Below, piece by piece: positions 46,034-53,482 of a stretch of DNA of 64,000 nt; within the stretch, counting starts at the first letter, position 1, and every line of letters starts with the position of its first letter. A program made the position numbers and the translations under genes. The notes under the pieces are model-generated. The model was given only the letters and a program-made list of their open reading frames with translations, was not told where the DNA came from and ran no database searches. The DNA lies in the NCBI GenBank assembly GCA_045644145.1, contig JAZRGK010000063.1, positions 1 to 64,000 of the forward strand. The letters are read 5' to 3'. This stretch comes from Flemingiibacterium sp045644145 (GTDB lineage Bacteria; Bacillota; Clostridia; Oscillospirales; CAG-272).

Positions 46034-47122
46034 ATGCTTACACTTAACGGCAAAGCCGACCTGCTTTCAATGAATATTCCCGAGCTTGAGGAATTCCTCA
46101 TGGCGCTTGGAGAGCCGAAATACAGAGCGAAGCAAATATTTTCTTGGATGCACCGCGGTGTTTCACTTGATGGAATGACGGATATTTCCAAAAAGCTTCG
46201 CGAGAAGCTTTCGGAAACCGCAGTGGTAGACCTTCCTACCATCGAACGCAAGCTTGTTTCAAAGCTCGACGGTACAGTAAAATATCTGTTCGGGCTTTAT
46301 GACGGCAATGTTATAGAGAGCGTAATAATGCGATACAAGCACGGAAATTCTATCTGTATTTCCTGCGAGGTGGGGTGTCCCATGGGATGCAAATTTTGTG
46401 CATCCACTATAGGCGGTCTTGTAAGAAAACTCCGTCCTGCGGAGCTTATCGGTCAGGTTATTGTTGCTGAACGTGACCTCGGCGAGAGAATATCCAACAT
46501 CGTAATGATGGGCATCGGAGAACCGTTTGATAATTTTGATAATACACTTAAATTCCTTGAACTTGCAGGCGATCCGTCGGGACTTAACATAGGCGGAAGG
46601 CATATATCTCTTTCCACCTGTGGGCTTGTCGATAAAATAGATGAGCTTGCAAAGCATGATCTGCAGATAACTTTGTCCATATCCCTTCATGCGGCGGATG
46701 ATGAAACCAGATCGTCCATTATGCCGGTAAACAACAAGTGGAAGATAGCGGAGCTGCTTGATGCATGCAGGCGGTATTTTGCCGCAACCGGGCGCCGGAT
46801 ATCCTTTGAATATACGCTTATAGCCGGCAAAAATGATTCCCCCGAATACGCAAGACGACTTGCATCTACATTAAAGCACGGGCTTTATCGGGGTTCTAAT
46901 TCTTTTCCTATACATGTGAATCTTATTCCGGTCAATGAGGTTGAGGAAACCGGATTTTCACGTTCAAGCAGTGATGCGGTGAAGCGTTTCTGTGATACGC
47001 TCAATTCCCTCGGTGTCAACGCTACGGTAAGACGGAAGCTTGGCGGCGATATAAACGCGTCCTGCGGTCAGTTAAGACGTGCAAAATTAAAGGAAGATGC
47101 AGAGAAAATCAGTGAAAACTGA
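46034..47122 (+). CDS. rlmN: 23S rRNA (adenine-2503-C2) methyltransferase
   Basis: A 362-residue radical SAM enzyme that methylates A2503 of 23S rRNA and A37 of some tRNAs. The cluster motif is CEVGCPMGCKFCAS (CxxxCxxC). The conserved MGIGEPFDN and the C-terminal GGDINASCGQLR with the methyl-accepting Cys are present. Its order after rsmB and before prpC is standard. Confidence 0.97.
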   Translation: MLTLNGKADLLSMNIPELEEFLMALGEPKYRAKQIFSWMHRGVSLDGMTDISKKLREKLSETAVVDLPTIERKLVSKLDGTVKYLFGLYDGNVIESVIMRYKHGNSICISCEVGCPMGCKFCASTIGGLVRKLRPAELIGQVIVAERDLGERISNIVMMGIGEPFDNFDNTLKFLELAGDPSGLNIGGRHISLSTCGLVDKIDELAKHDLQITLSISLHAADDETRSSIMPVNNKWKIAELLDACRRYFAATGRRISFEYTLIAGKNDSPEYARRLASTLKHGLYRGSNSFPIHVNLIPVNEVEETGFSRSSSDAVKRFCDTLNSLGVNATVRRKLGGDINASCGQLRRAKLKEDAEKISEN

Positions 47123-47176
47123 GCTTTGTTCAATAAATTTTGATATTTAATTCTTTTTTGTGCCATATATATGTAA

Positions 47177-47219
47177 TATAATTTATGTGACACACACGCA
47201 AGCATGGGGCGTGTGTCCC
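47177..47219 (+). promoter_or_regulatory. Possible promoter and leader hairpin of prpC
   Basis: A TATAAT occurs at 47177-47182 in the 116-base gap after rlmN, with only a weak T-rich -35. Right after it gacacac...cgc pairs with gcg...tgtgtc (47189-47217), a stem of about ten pairs without a T-run that ends just before the ribosome site. Confidence 0.4.
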
Positions 47220-47238
47220 CAAAATGAGAGGAATGATT

Positions 47239-48051
47239 GTGCTAATGAACTTTTTCGGAAAAAGCGATATCGGCAAGATGCGCACGGCGAATCAGGACAG
47301 CTATCTGATACGTCCGCTGTGCAAAAATGCCACGCTTTGCGTTGTTTGTGACGGTATGGGCGGCGCCAAAAGCGGCAATGTTGCAAGCGAGAGCGCTATA
47401 GAAACATTTGGCGAGCGTATTGTAAAATACACTCAGTCGAAAATAAATAAGGATGGTATACTTGCGCTTACAAGTGATGAGGCATGCGTTATTTTGGATG
47501 ATGCTGTACACGATGCAAACCAGACTGTGTTTAAAAAAGCGCAAAGTTCTTCCGACTATACCGGCATGGGAACAACGCTTGTTGCGGCCCTTTTCTGCGA
47601 TGACACGGTATATGTTGTCAATGTAGGTGACAGCCGCTTGTATCTTGTTTCCGACAACACAATCACTCAGATAACACACGACCATTCCTACGTTCAGCAC
47701 CTTATTGACAGCGGTTCTATTTCTACCGATGAAGCAAGAAATCATCCGTACCGCAACCGTATAACCAGAGCTGTGGGCATCAATCATGAGCTTGAAGTGG
47801 ACATATTCTCGGTTGAACTTTCAAACCTTGACGTTTGCTACTTATTACTCTGCTCGGACGGACTTTCCGGTCAGCTCCTTTCCGAGGATATATATGCTAT
47901 TATTTCATCAGACGTTGATATCGACGTTGTTACGGATATTGAATCTGAGCTTAGCGACAAAACCGAAAGACTTATAGAAGCCGCAAATAATGCAGGCGGT
48001 CCGGACAACATTACAGCGGTACTTGTCAAATATGTAAAGGAGCTTGGATGA
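47239..48051 (+). CDS. prpC: PP2C-type serine/threonine phosphatase
   Basis: A 270-residue metal-dependent phosphatase that reverses the PASTA kinase encoded next. The GTG start lies seven bases after GAGAGG; an ATG two codons later (MNFFGKSDIGK) is the other choice. Family motifs: KMRTANQDSYL, VCDGMGGAKSGNVAS, VGDSRLYLV, LCSDGLSGQL and GGPDNITAVLV, including the Asp residues that hold Mn/Mg. It overlaps prkC by four bases. Confidence 0.95.
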   Translation: MLMNFFGKSDIGKMRTANQDSYLIRPLCKNATLCVVCDGMGGAKSGNVASESAIETFGERIVKYTQSKINKDGILALTSDEACVILDDAVHDANQTVFKKAQSSSDYTGMGTTLVAALFCDDTVYVVNVGDSRLYLVSDNTITQITHDHSYVQHLIDSGSISTDEARNHPYRNRITRAVGINHELEVDIFSVELSNLDVCYLLLCSDGLSGQLLSEDIYAIISSDVDIDVVTDIESELSDKTERLIEAANNAGGPDNITAVLVKYVKELG

Positions 48052-49814
48052 TGGATTCGTTTGAAAAGTATGTAGGTCAGGTGTTTGACAAACGCTACAG
48101 AATAATTAAAGTTATCGGAATAGGCGGCATGGCGGTGGTTTTTGAAGCTACTGATTTGCTTATGCGCCGCAGTGTAGCTGTCAAAATGCTTAAAGACGAT
48201 ATAAATAATGATGTGCAGGCGGTCAAGCGTTTCATCAATGAGAGCAAGGCTGTCGCCATGCTTTCCCATCCCAACATCGTAAATATTTACGATGTTTCTG
48301 TAAAGGACAACCTTAAATATATCGTTATGGAGCTTGTTGAGGGTATTACGCTTAAGAATTATATCCTCAAAAAAGGTGTACTCAGCTTCCACGAGATAAT
48401 GGCTATTACCGAGCAGATACTTCTTGCACTCGATCATGCGCATAAGAAGGGAATCGTCCACCGCGATATCAAGCCGCAGAATATTATGATGCTAAAAAAC
48501 GGTGTTATAAAGGTAGCGGATTTCGGTATTGCCAAGCTGCCAAATGCCGAAACGGTTACTATGACCGATAAGGCGATCGGCACGGTATTCTATATAAGCC
48601 CTGAGCAGGCAAGCGGTAAGCCCATCGACAGACGAAGCGATATTTATTCCCTTGGTGTTACAATGTATGAGATGGCTACGGGTAAGCTCCCGTTTGTTGC
48701 TGACAGCCCGGTTACAGTTGCCATAATGCAGGTGAAAAACAAACCGCGTCCGCCGCGCGAGATCAACCCACAGCTTCCTATAGGTCTTGAGCAGATAATA
48801 CTTGGAGCAATGGAGAAAAGCTCTGACAATCGCTTCCAGAGTGCGGCGCAGATGCTTCGTCATGTGGCGCAGGTCAAGAACAATCCCAAAACTGTATTCA
48901 AAATGCCTAAAACGGACACCTCAGTGGATGACATTGGGGGATTGCAGCAGAAAACACCTTCTAATGTTAAAAGATTGACTCCGCCATCCCGTGCAAGCAG
49001 ATCTATGTTTCCTGTTATTGCCGGAGTGGCAAGCGCATTTATGATCGTCTGCTGTGTAAGTGCTGTTGTTGTGCTTAACCAGATTTTTACTATGACTACC
49101 ACGGATACTTCAAAGCAAATAACTGTGCAGGATTTCCGGGGGCATATATACAGTGAGGAATTTGAGCAATCGCTTGAGGCTACTCACTATAATGTTGAGG
49201 TCGAATACAGCTACGATGCCAAATATGACCGTAATGTGATAATTGCACAGGATCCGGAGCCTAATGCAAAGCGCAAGGTGAACCCCGAAAAAAATCAGAT
49301 GTGTGATATTAAGCTGATCGTATGTTGGGGCGCTGAAACCTGTGAGCTTCCCGATCTTGCATATGATGATGCAAGAGATGCAATGATTGAGCTTCGTACA
49401 AATTACGGACTTATTCCCGTTGAAGTAAAAGAAGAGCATGAATATATCAGCGAAGGCTATGTCATAAGAACCGATCCCGAGCCGGGAACTACGCTTAAGG
49501 TTGGCGACAGTGTAACGCTGTACGTCAGCAGCGGACAGAAGGTAGAGTATGTTGAGATGCCTGATTTCTATAAGTGCGATGAAACGGCTGTTATGAAATT
49601 GCTTGAACTCAACAAGCTTGAATTAGGTAACGTTACACGCGAATATAACGACGAGGTGCCGAAGGGTTGTGTTATAAGCCAGAGCCGTGCTCACAGAGCA
49701 ACTACTCCTACCGGAACCAAGATAGATTTCGTAATGAGCCTTGGTCCGATGCTTGCCGAAACTACTGCTGATACAGAAGACAGCGAAACTACAGAGGATT
49801 GGTTCGAAAACTGA
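48048..49814 (+). CDS. prkC: Serine/threonine protein kinase with PASTA domains
   Basis: A 588-residue membrane kinase of the PrkC/Stk1 type. Kinase domain (about 12-270): GIGGMAVVFEA, AVKMLKD, VHRDIKPQNIM, and DFGIAKL; the activation loop carries TMTDKAIGTVFYISPEQ. One membrane segment (about 323-345) leads to three extracellular PASTA repeats that sense muropeptides or lipid II. The tail is acidic and Thr-rich (ETTADTEDSETTEDW). It regulates growth, spore germination and division in Firmicutes, and it is paired with prpC. Confidence 0.95.
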   Translation: MMDSFEKYVGQVFDKRYRIIKVIGIGGMAVVFEATDLLMRRSVAVKMLKDDINNDVQAVKRFINESKAVAMLSHPNIVNIYDVSVKDNLKYIVMELVEGITLKNYILKKGVLSFHEIMAITEQILLALDHAHKKGIVHRDIKPQNIMMLKNGVIKVADFGIAKLPNAETVTMTDKAIGTVFYISPEQASGKPIDRRSDIYSLGVTMYEMATGKLPFVADSPVTVAIMQVKNKPRPPREINPQLPIGLEQIILGAMEKSSDNRFQSAAQMLRHVAQVKNNPKTVFKMPKTDTSVDDIGGLQQKTPSNVKRLTPPSRASRSMFPVIAGVASAFMIVCCVSAVVVLNQIFTMTTTDTSKQITVQDFRGHIYSEEFEQSLEATHYNVEVEYSYDAKYDRNVIIAQDPEPNAKRKVNPEKNQMCDIKLIVCWGAETCELPDLAYDDARDAMIELRTNYGLIPVEVKEEHEYISEGYVIRTDPEPGTTLKVGDSVTLYVSSGQKVEYVEMPDFYKCDETAVMKLLELNKLELGNVTREYNDEVPKGCVISQSRAHRATTPTGTKIDFVMSLGPMLAETTADTEDSETTEDWFEN

Positions 49815-49847
49815 TTTACAGCCATCCTGATAACGGAGAAAGACTTA

Positions 49848-50870
49848 ATGGAGCTTAAATTAGGCGCAAAAATAATAAAAGGTGTTGGCGGACTCTTCGT
49901 GGCGCGCATATCAAGAGCCGATGCCGACATGCTTCGCGGTATGGGGGTAAAGGTTGATGGCGATACCCTTCTGTGCAAGGCGCGCGGAGTGTTTCGCCAT
50001 GAAAAATTAACGCTTCTTGTAGGCGACGAAGTTATACTGCGGATTGATACGGAGCTTGCTTTGGCATCTGACAGCGAATCCCAATCGGTAAACAAGCGAA
50101 CCGATGAGGCTATGGCGGGCGTTATGATTGAGGAAACGCTTCCAAGGAGAAACGAGCTTATACGTCCGCCGATGTCAAACCTCGATATAATATTTGCGGT
50201 ATTCGCGGCGGCAAAGCCTGCACCGGCGCTTTCTACAGTGGACAAGCTTATAACCATTGCTGAATACAAGGAGATAGAGCCGGTCGTAGTCATTACAAAA
50301 GCGGATCTTGCACCGGATGACGCGGAGCGTTATGCTGAAATTTACCGTAAGTGCGGATTCAAGGTTTTCGTGGAAGGGTTGGGCATCGACGGTGCAGAGC
50401 TTGAGGCATTTATAAGGGATAATTCCAATCTGGTCTCTGTGTTTGCAGGCGCATCGGGTGTTGGAAAATCAACTCTTATGAACCGGCTGTTCCCAAATCT
50501 TGGACTCGCTACAGGTGAAGTAAGCCGTAAAACACAGCACGGAAGACATACTACCCGTCACACGGAGCTGTATCCTCTCGACAGACAATTCGGTGAGGGT
50601 GCGTGTGGGTACATTGCAGACACTCCCGGATTTGGTATGCTTGATTTTGTGCAGTTCGACTTTTATACGAAAGCAGACCTACCCTATGTATTCAGGGAAT
50701 TTGAGCCGTATATCGGCTCTTGCCGCTACACTAAATGCACTCATACCAAGGAAGATGGCTGTGCTTTGCTTGAGGCTATCAAAAGCGGGGAAGTTCCCGC
50801 TGAACGGCACAAGAGCTATCTTGAATTTTATGAGGTGCTTAAAAATAAGCACGAATGGGACAAAAAATGA
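49848..50870 (+). CDS. rsgA: Ribosome small-subunit GTPase RsgA
   Basis: A 340-residue circularly permuted GTPase that matures the 30S subunit. An OB fold (about 1-100) is followed by the G-domain in the order G4 (ITKADL), G1 (GASGVGKSTL), then G3 (DTPGFG). The zinc-binding C-terminus shows CRYTKCTHTKEDGC. Position between prkC and thiN is standard. The length is slightly over the usual 290-330, with a long acidic insert near residues 70-95. Confidence 0.95.
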   Translation: MELKLGAKIIKGVGGLFVARISRADADMLRGMGVKVDGDTLLCKARGVFRHEKLTLLVGDEVILRIDTELALASDSESQSVNKRTDEAMAGVMIEETLPRRNELIRPPMSNLDIIFAVFAAAKPAPALSTVDKLITIAEYKEIEPVVVITKADLAPDDAERYAEIYRKCGFKVFVEGLGIDGAELEAFIRDNSNLVSVFAGASGVGKSTLMNRLFPNLGLATGEVSRKTQHGRHTTRHTELYPLDRQFGEGACGYIADTPGFGMLDFVQFDFYTKADLPYVFREFEPYIGSCRYTKCTHTKEDGCALLEAIKSGEVPAERHKSYLEFYEVLKNKHEWDKK

Positions 50871-51526
50871 AAAGGGATTTTTACATTTTCACCGGCGGCA
50901 AGGTTTACGCCGATACATTATCAGAAATTTCGCTCTCACTCAGTGAGGGCGATTTCGTCATTGCCGCTGACAGCGGTTACCTTACGGCGAAAAGATTTTC
51001 CGTAAAGCCTGATATGCTTCTTGGTGATCTTGATTCCCTTGGGGCGGAGAATCTGTCCGAGGACGAGCTTGCCTTGATGGAAAAAATACTTGTTTCTCCA
51101 ATAAAAGACGATACCGATACCCAGCTTGCCGTGGATACGGCAATTTTCCGCGGGGCTGAAAACATTTACATAGTCGGCGGTCTTGGGGGGCGGCTTGATC
51201 ATACGCTTTCAAGCGTCTTCTTGCTTGAATACATTGCGGAGCGCGGAATTGGCTGTCTTATGACCGATGGGCGCAACAGAGTGCGAATATTGCGCGCAGA
51301 CGGTGAGAAACAGAGCGTTGCCGTAGCAAAAGGTTATAAGTATCTGTCGCTTGTTTCCTTAACTGATGTGTGCTGCGGTGTATCTGTATCGGGAGTATAC
51401 TATCCTCTTGACTCGGTAGAGCTTACGAGAAAATATTCATATGCTGTCAGCAACGAGATAACTGCAGATCATGCTGAAATCTCACTTGTTGAAGGCGTAA
51501 TGCTGGTTATCGAAAGCAGAGATTAA
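50867..51526 (+). CDS. thiN: Thiamine pyrophosphokinase
   Basis: A 219-residue enzyme transferring pyrophosphate from ATP to thiamine. The catalytic regions ADSGYLTA, GDLDSLG, DDTDTQLAVDTA and GGLGGRLDHTLS are present. The start MKRDFYIF overlaps the rsgA stop (ATGA); an ATG four codons upstream is also open. The rpe gene that normally lies between rsgA and thiN is missing here. Confidence 0.94.
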   Translation: MKRDFYIFTGGKVYADTLSEISLSLSEGDFVIAADSGYLTAKRFSVKPDMLLGDLDSLGAENLSEDELALMEKILVSPIKDDTDTQLAVDTAIFRGAENIYIVGGLGGRLDHTLSSVFLLEYIAERGIGCLMTDGRNRVRILRADGEKQSVAVAKGYKYLSLVSLTDVCCGVSVSGVYYPLDSVELTRKYSYAVSNEITADHAEISLVEGVMLVIESRD

Positions 51527-51605
51527 CAAATTTCCTGACTACGTCATATCCTTTTAATGAGCCGTTAATTACTGCTTGAGTCGTATAGTTAAGAAGGGAC
51601 ACGAT

Positions 51606-51683
51606 ATGAAGGTTGTAGTTGTCAAATCCCCGAAGCTGTTTGTGCCGATTTTGCGGAAGCTTTTTGGGATAAAGAAGAAATAA
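51606..51683 (+). CDS. spoVM: Stage V sporulation protein M (SpoVM), 25 residues
   Basis: A 25-codon gene. It starts MKVVVVKSPK and ends RKLFGIKKK. SpoVM of Bacillus subtilis (26 residues) is an amphipathic helix that recognises the curved forespore membrane and anchors the spore coat protein SpoIVA; both have Lys2 and Pro9, and basic residues towards the end. The location after prkC-rsgA-thiN is the place of spoVM in Bacillus. An AAGGGA site stands six bases before the ATG. A perfect hairpin terminator follows. A sporulation-sigma promoter should lie in the 79-base gap, but I could not identify it with confidence. Confidence 0.88.
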   Translation: MKVVVVKSPKLFVPILRKLFGIKKK

Positions 51684-51688
51684 TACAT

Positions 51689-51724
51689 AAATGAGCTGCT
51701 GCACCTGTGTACAGCAGCTCATTT
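51689..51724 (+). terminator. Terminator of spoVM
   Basis: A 13-base perfect stem (aaatgagctgctg / cagcagctcattt), loop of ten, ending in TTT. Confidence 0.85.
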
Positions 51725-51748
51725 CCGTGTAGGAGCAGCACCATGGAA

Positions 51749-52174
51749 TTATAAAAATCTTGCAAGATTTTCGGCGGTGCTTTTTTCGAATTTAAGCACA
51801 TCTTCGGCGAGAGCACGAGCTTCCTTTGAGTGTTCGCCGGAATTGAGTTGCTTTTCAATGTTGATGATACCCATAGTTGCACCGTTTATCATCATTTCCG
51901 CAAGATGGGATGTGGTGGTGTCAAGCATGGTATTAAAGGTCATTCCGATCTTGCTTCCCGCTTTCGCCATCATTCCCGGTTCTTCGGGCTTAAGCCCACG
52001 TTCCGCAAGAAGCGATGCCGCGCGCTTTGAATATTCGCGATATTTTTCAAGCTCGCGGGTCATTTCGCATCGCATGCCCGAATCCGCCGCCTTATCCATA
52101 AGGTCGATAAGGGCATCGCCGCCCATGACGGTGTTTTTATACAGCTCATTAAGCAGTATTTCGTTGTTATCCAT
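51749..52174 (-). CDS. Conserved helical protein of unknown function
   Basis: A 141-residue all-helical cytosolic protein. It starts MDNNEILLNELYKNTVMG and shows MTRELEKYREYSKRA, MMAKAGSKIGMTFNTML and TSHLAEMMINGATMGI, in the manner of a four-helix bundle such as ferritin-like proteins. No full metal-binding set is evident. I do not know a function. It lies beside spoVM but on the opposite strand, so a sporulation role is only a guess. A GAGGGA site precedes the ATG. Confidence 0.7.
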   Translation of the reverse strand: MDNNEILLNELYKNTVMGGDALIDLMDKAADSGMRCEMTRELEKYREYSKRAASLLAERGLKPEEPGMMAKAGSKIGMTFNTMLDTTTSHLAEMMINGATMGIINIEKQLNSGEHSKEARALAEDVLKFEKSTAENLARFL

Positions 52175-52183
52175 ATTCCCTCA

Positions 52184-52220
52184 CACAAAAACATAATACC
52201 GTGGTTAAACCACGGTATTA
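52184..52220 (-). terminator. Terminator of metA
   Basis: A 12- to 13-base stem (taataccgtggtt / aaccacggtatta) followed leftward by gtttttg. Confidence 0.85.
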
Positions 52221-52245
52221 GTATTTGCGGATAACTTAAATATAT

Positions 52246-53169
52246 TTACGATCTCGAAAGATCTTCAAGATCATAAGGTGTATTCTGGTACACGAAATAG
52301 TTTAGCCAATTTGAGAACATAAGATTTGCATGTCCGCGCCAGAGGTTTGGCGGACGCTTTGAGGGATTGTTGTCAGGGAAATAGTTGTACGGTATTTCGA
52401 TTTCAAGACCCTTGTCCACATCGCGGAAATATTCCTTAGATAACGTGTCGTAGTCGTACTCTGAATGTCCCGTTACAAAAAGCATGCGCGAATCCTTGGC
52501 GGCGATGATGTACGGACCTGCCATATCGCTTCTTGCGATAAGCTCAATACCCTCTACCTTTGATATTTCTTCTTCCGAAATACCTGTGTGGCGCGAATGA
52601 GGAGCGTAGAAATATTCGTCGAATCCGCGGACTATGGGATGATTAGGGCGGAGAGCGTAATGCTTGAATACGCCGAACATTTTCTTGCCAAGGGAGTGCT
52701 TTTTTACACCGTAGTGGTAGTAAAGCCCTGCCTGTGCCGCCCAGCAGATATGCAGGGTAGAGAACACATGGGTCTTGGACCATTCCATGATGCCGCAAAG
52801 CTCGTCCCAATATGTAACATCGTGAAAATCCAAGTTTTCAACCGGTGCACCGGTAATGATAAGTCCGTCAAATTTTTCGTTCTTTATATCGTCAAAATTC
52901 TTATAGAACGCTTCCATGTGCTCCGCAGGCGTATGCTTTGAACGGTGTGTTGCGGTCTGAAGCAGAGTAAACTCGATTTGCAGCGAACTGTTGGAAAGTA
53001 GGCGGATAAGCTGAGTTTCCGTGGTGATCTTTGTGGGCATAAGGTTCAGCACCGCGATTTTCAGCGGACGTATATCCTGGTGTTCGGCGCGGAAATCATT
53101 CATTACGAAGATATTCTCACGTTCAAGTATTTCGTGGGCAGGTAAACCTACTGGTATTTTTATTGGCAC
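52246..53169 (-). CDS. metA: Homoserine O-acetyltransferase, MetA family
   Basis: A 307-residue enzyme acylating homoserine in methionine synthesis. The start is taken as GTG (MPIKIPVGLP), eight bases after GGAGG; a longer frame adds 16 codons without family sequence. The catalytic Cys is in HICWAAQAGL, His and Glu in VTGHSEYD. At the acyl-specificity site the sequence is GAPVENLDF: Glu stands where E. coli MetA has Gly. Biochemical work on this family links Glu to acetyl-CoA and Gly to succinyl-CoA, so acetyl transfer is predicted. A single-gene unit. Confidence 0.93.
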   Translation of the reverse strand: MPIKIPVGLPAHEILERENIFVMNDFRAEHQDIRPLKIAVLNLMPTKITTETQLIRLLSNSSLQIEFTLLQTATHRSKHTPAEHMEAFYKNFDDIKNEKFDGLIITGAPVENLDFHDVTYWDELCGIMEWSKTHVFSTLHICWAAQAGLYYHYGVKKHSLGKKMFGVFKHYALRPNHPIVRGFDEYFYAPHSRHTGISEEEISKVEGIELIARSDMAGPYIIAAKDSRMLFVTGHSEYDYDTLSKEYFRDVDKGLEIEIPYNYFPDNNPSKRPPNLWRGHANLMFSNWLNYFVYQNTPYDLEDLSRS

Positions 53170-53273
53170 TTGGTATTCCTCCGTGGTTTGTATGTTGAGG
53201 CGGATTTGCGAATTCATACATCTTTTGCGCGAAATGCATTCCGCGACGTACAGATATAAGCATGACTAGTATC

Positions 53274-53302
53274 ATTATACCACAAAACTTAAGATAAAAC
53301 AA
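53274..53302 (-). promoter_or_regulatory. Promoter of metA
   Basis: Read leftward: TTGTTT, 17-base spacer, TATAAT. The 100-base leader shows no clear S-box or T-box. It lies in a 313-base divergent gap of very AT-rich sequence. Confidence 0.55.
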
Positions 53303-53400
53303 CAGTATTGATGAAAAAATATATTTTCAATAAAAACAATTACAAAAACGCAAAAAAGTTATTAAATTTTCAAAAAAGTATATCTTTTGCGAAAAAAATA

Positions 53401-53409
53401 TGTTATAAT
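53401..53409 (+). promoter_or_regulatory. Extended -10 promoter of the large secreted protein
   Basis: TGTTATAAT (extended -10) stands 74 bases before the start codon; the -35 region is poor. The same TGTTATAAT word precedes the VanY-type gene at 62592. Confidence 0.5.
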
Positions 53410-53482
53410 ATATGGTATATAGGAACAGCGGTGAGTTTATGTAAAAAAACATCGTATTTCCATGTGGTTTTGAGGGGGCGAT

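Noticed and set aside
53218..53290. SAM riboswitch before metA
   Set aside because: The leader is too short and shows no S-box core or terminator hairpin.
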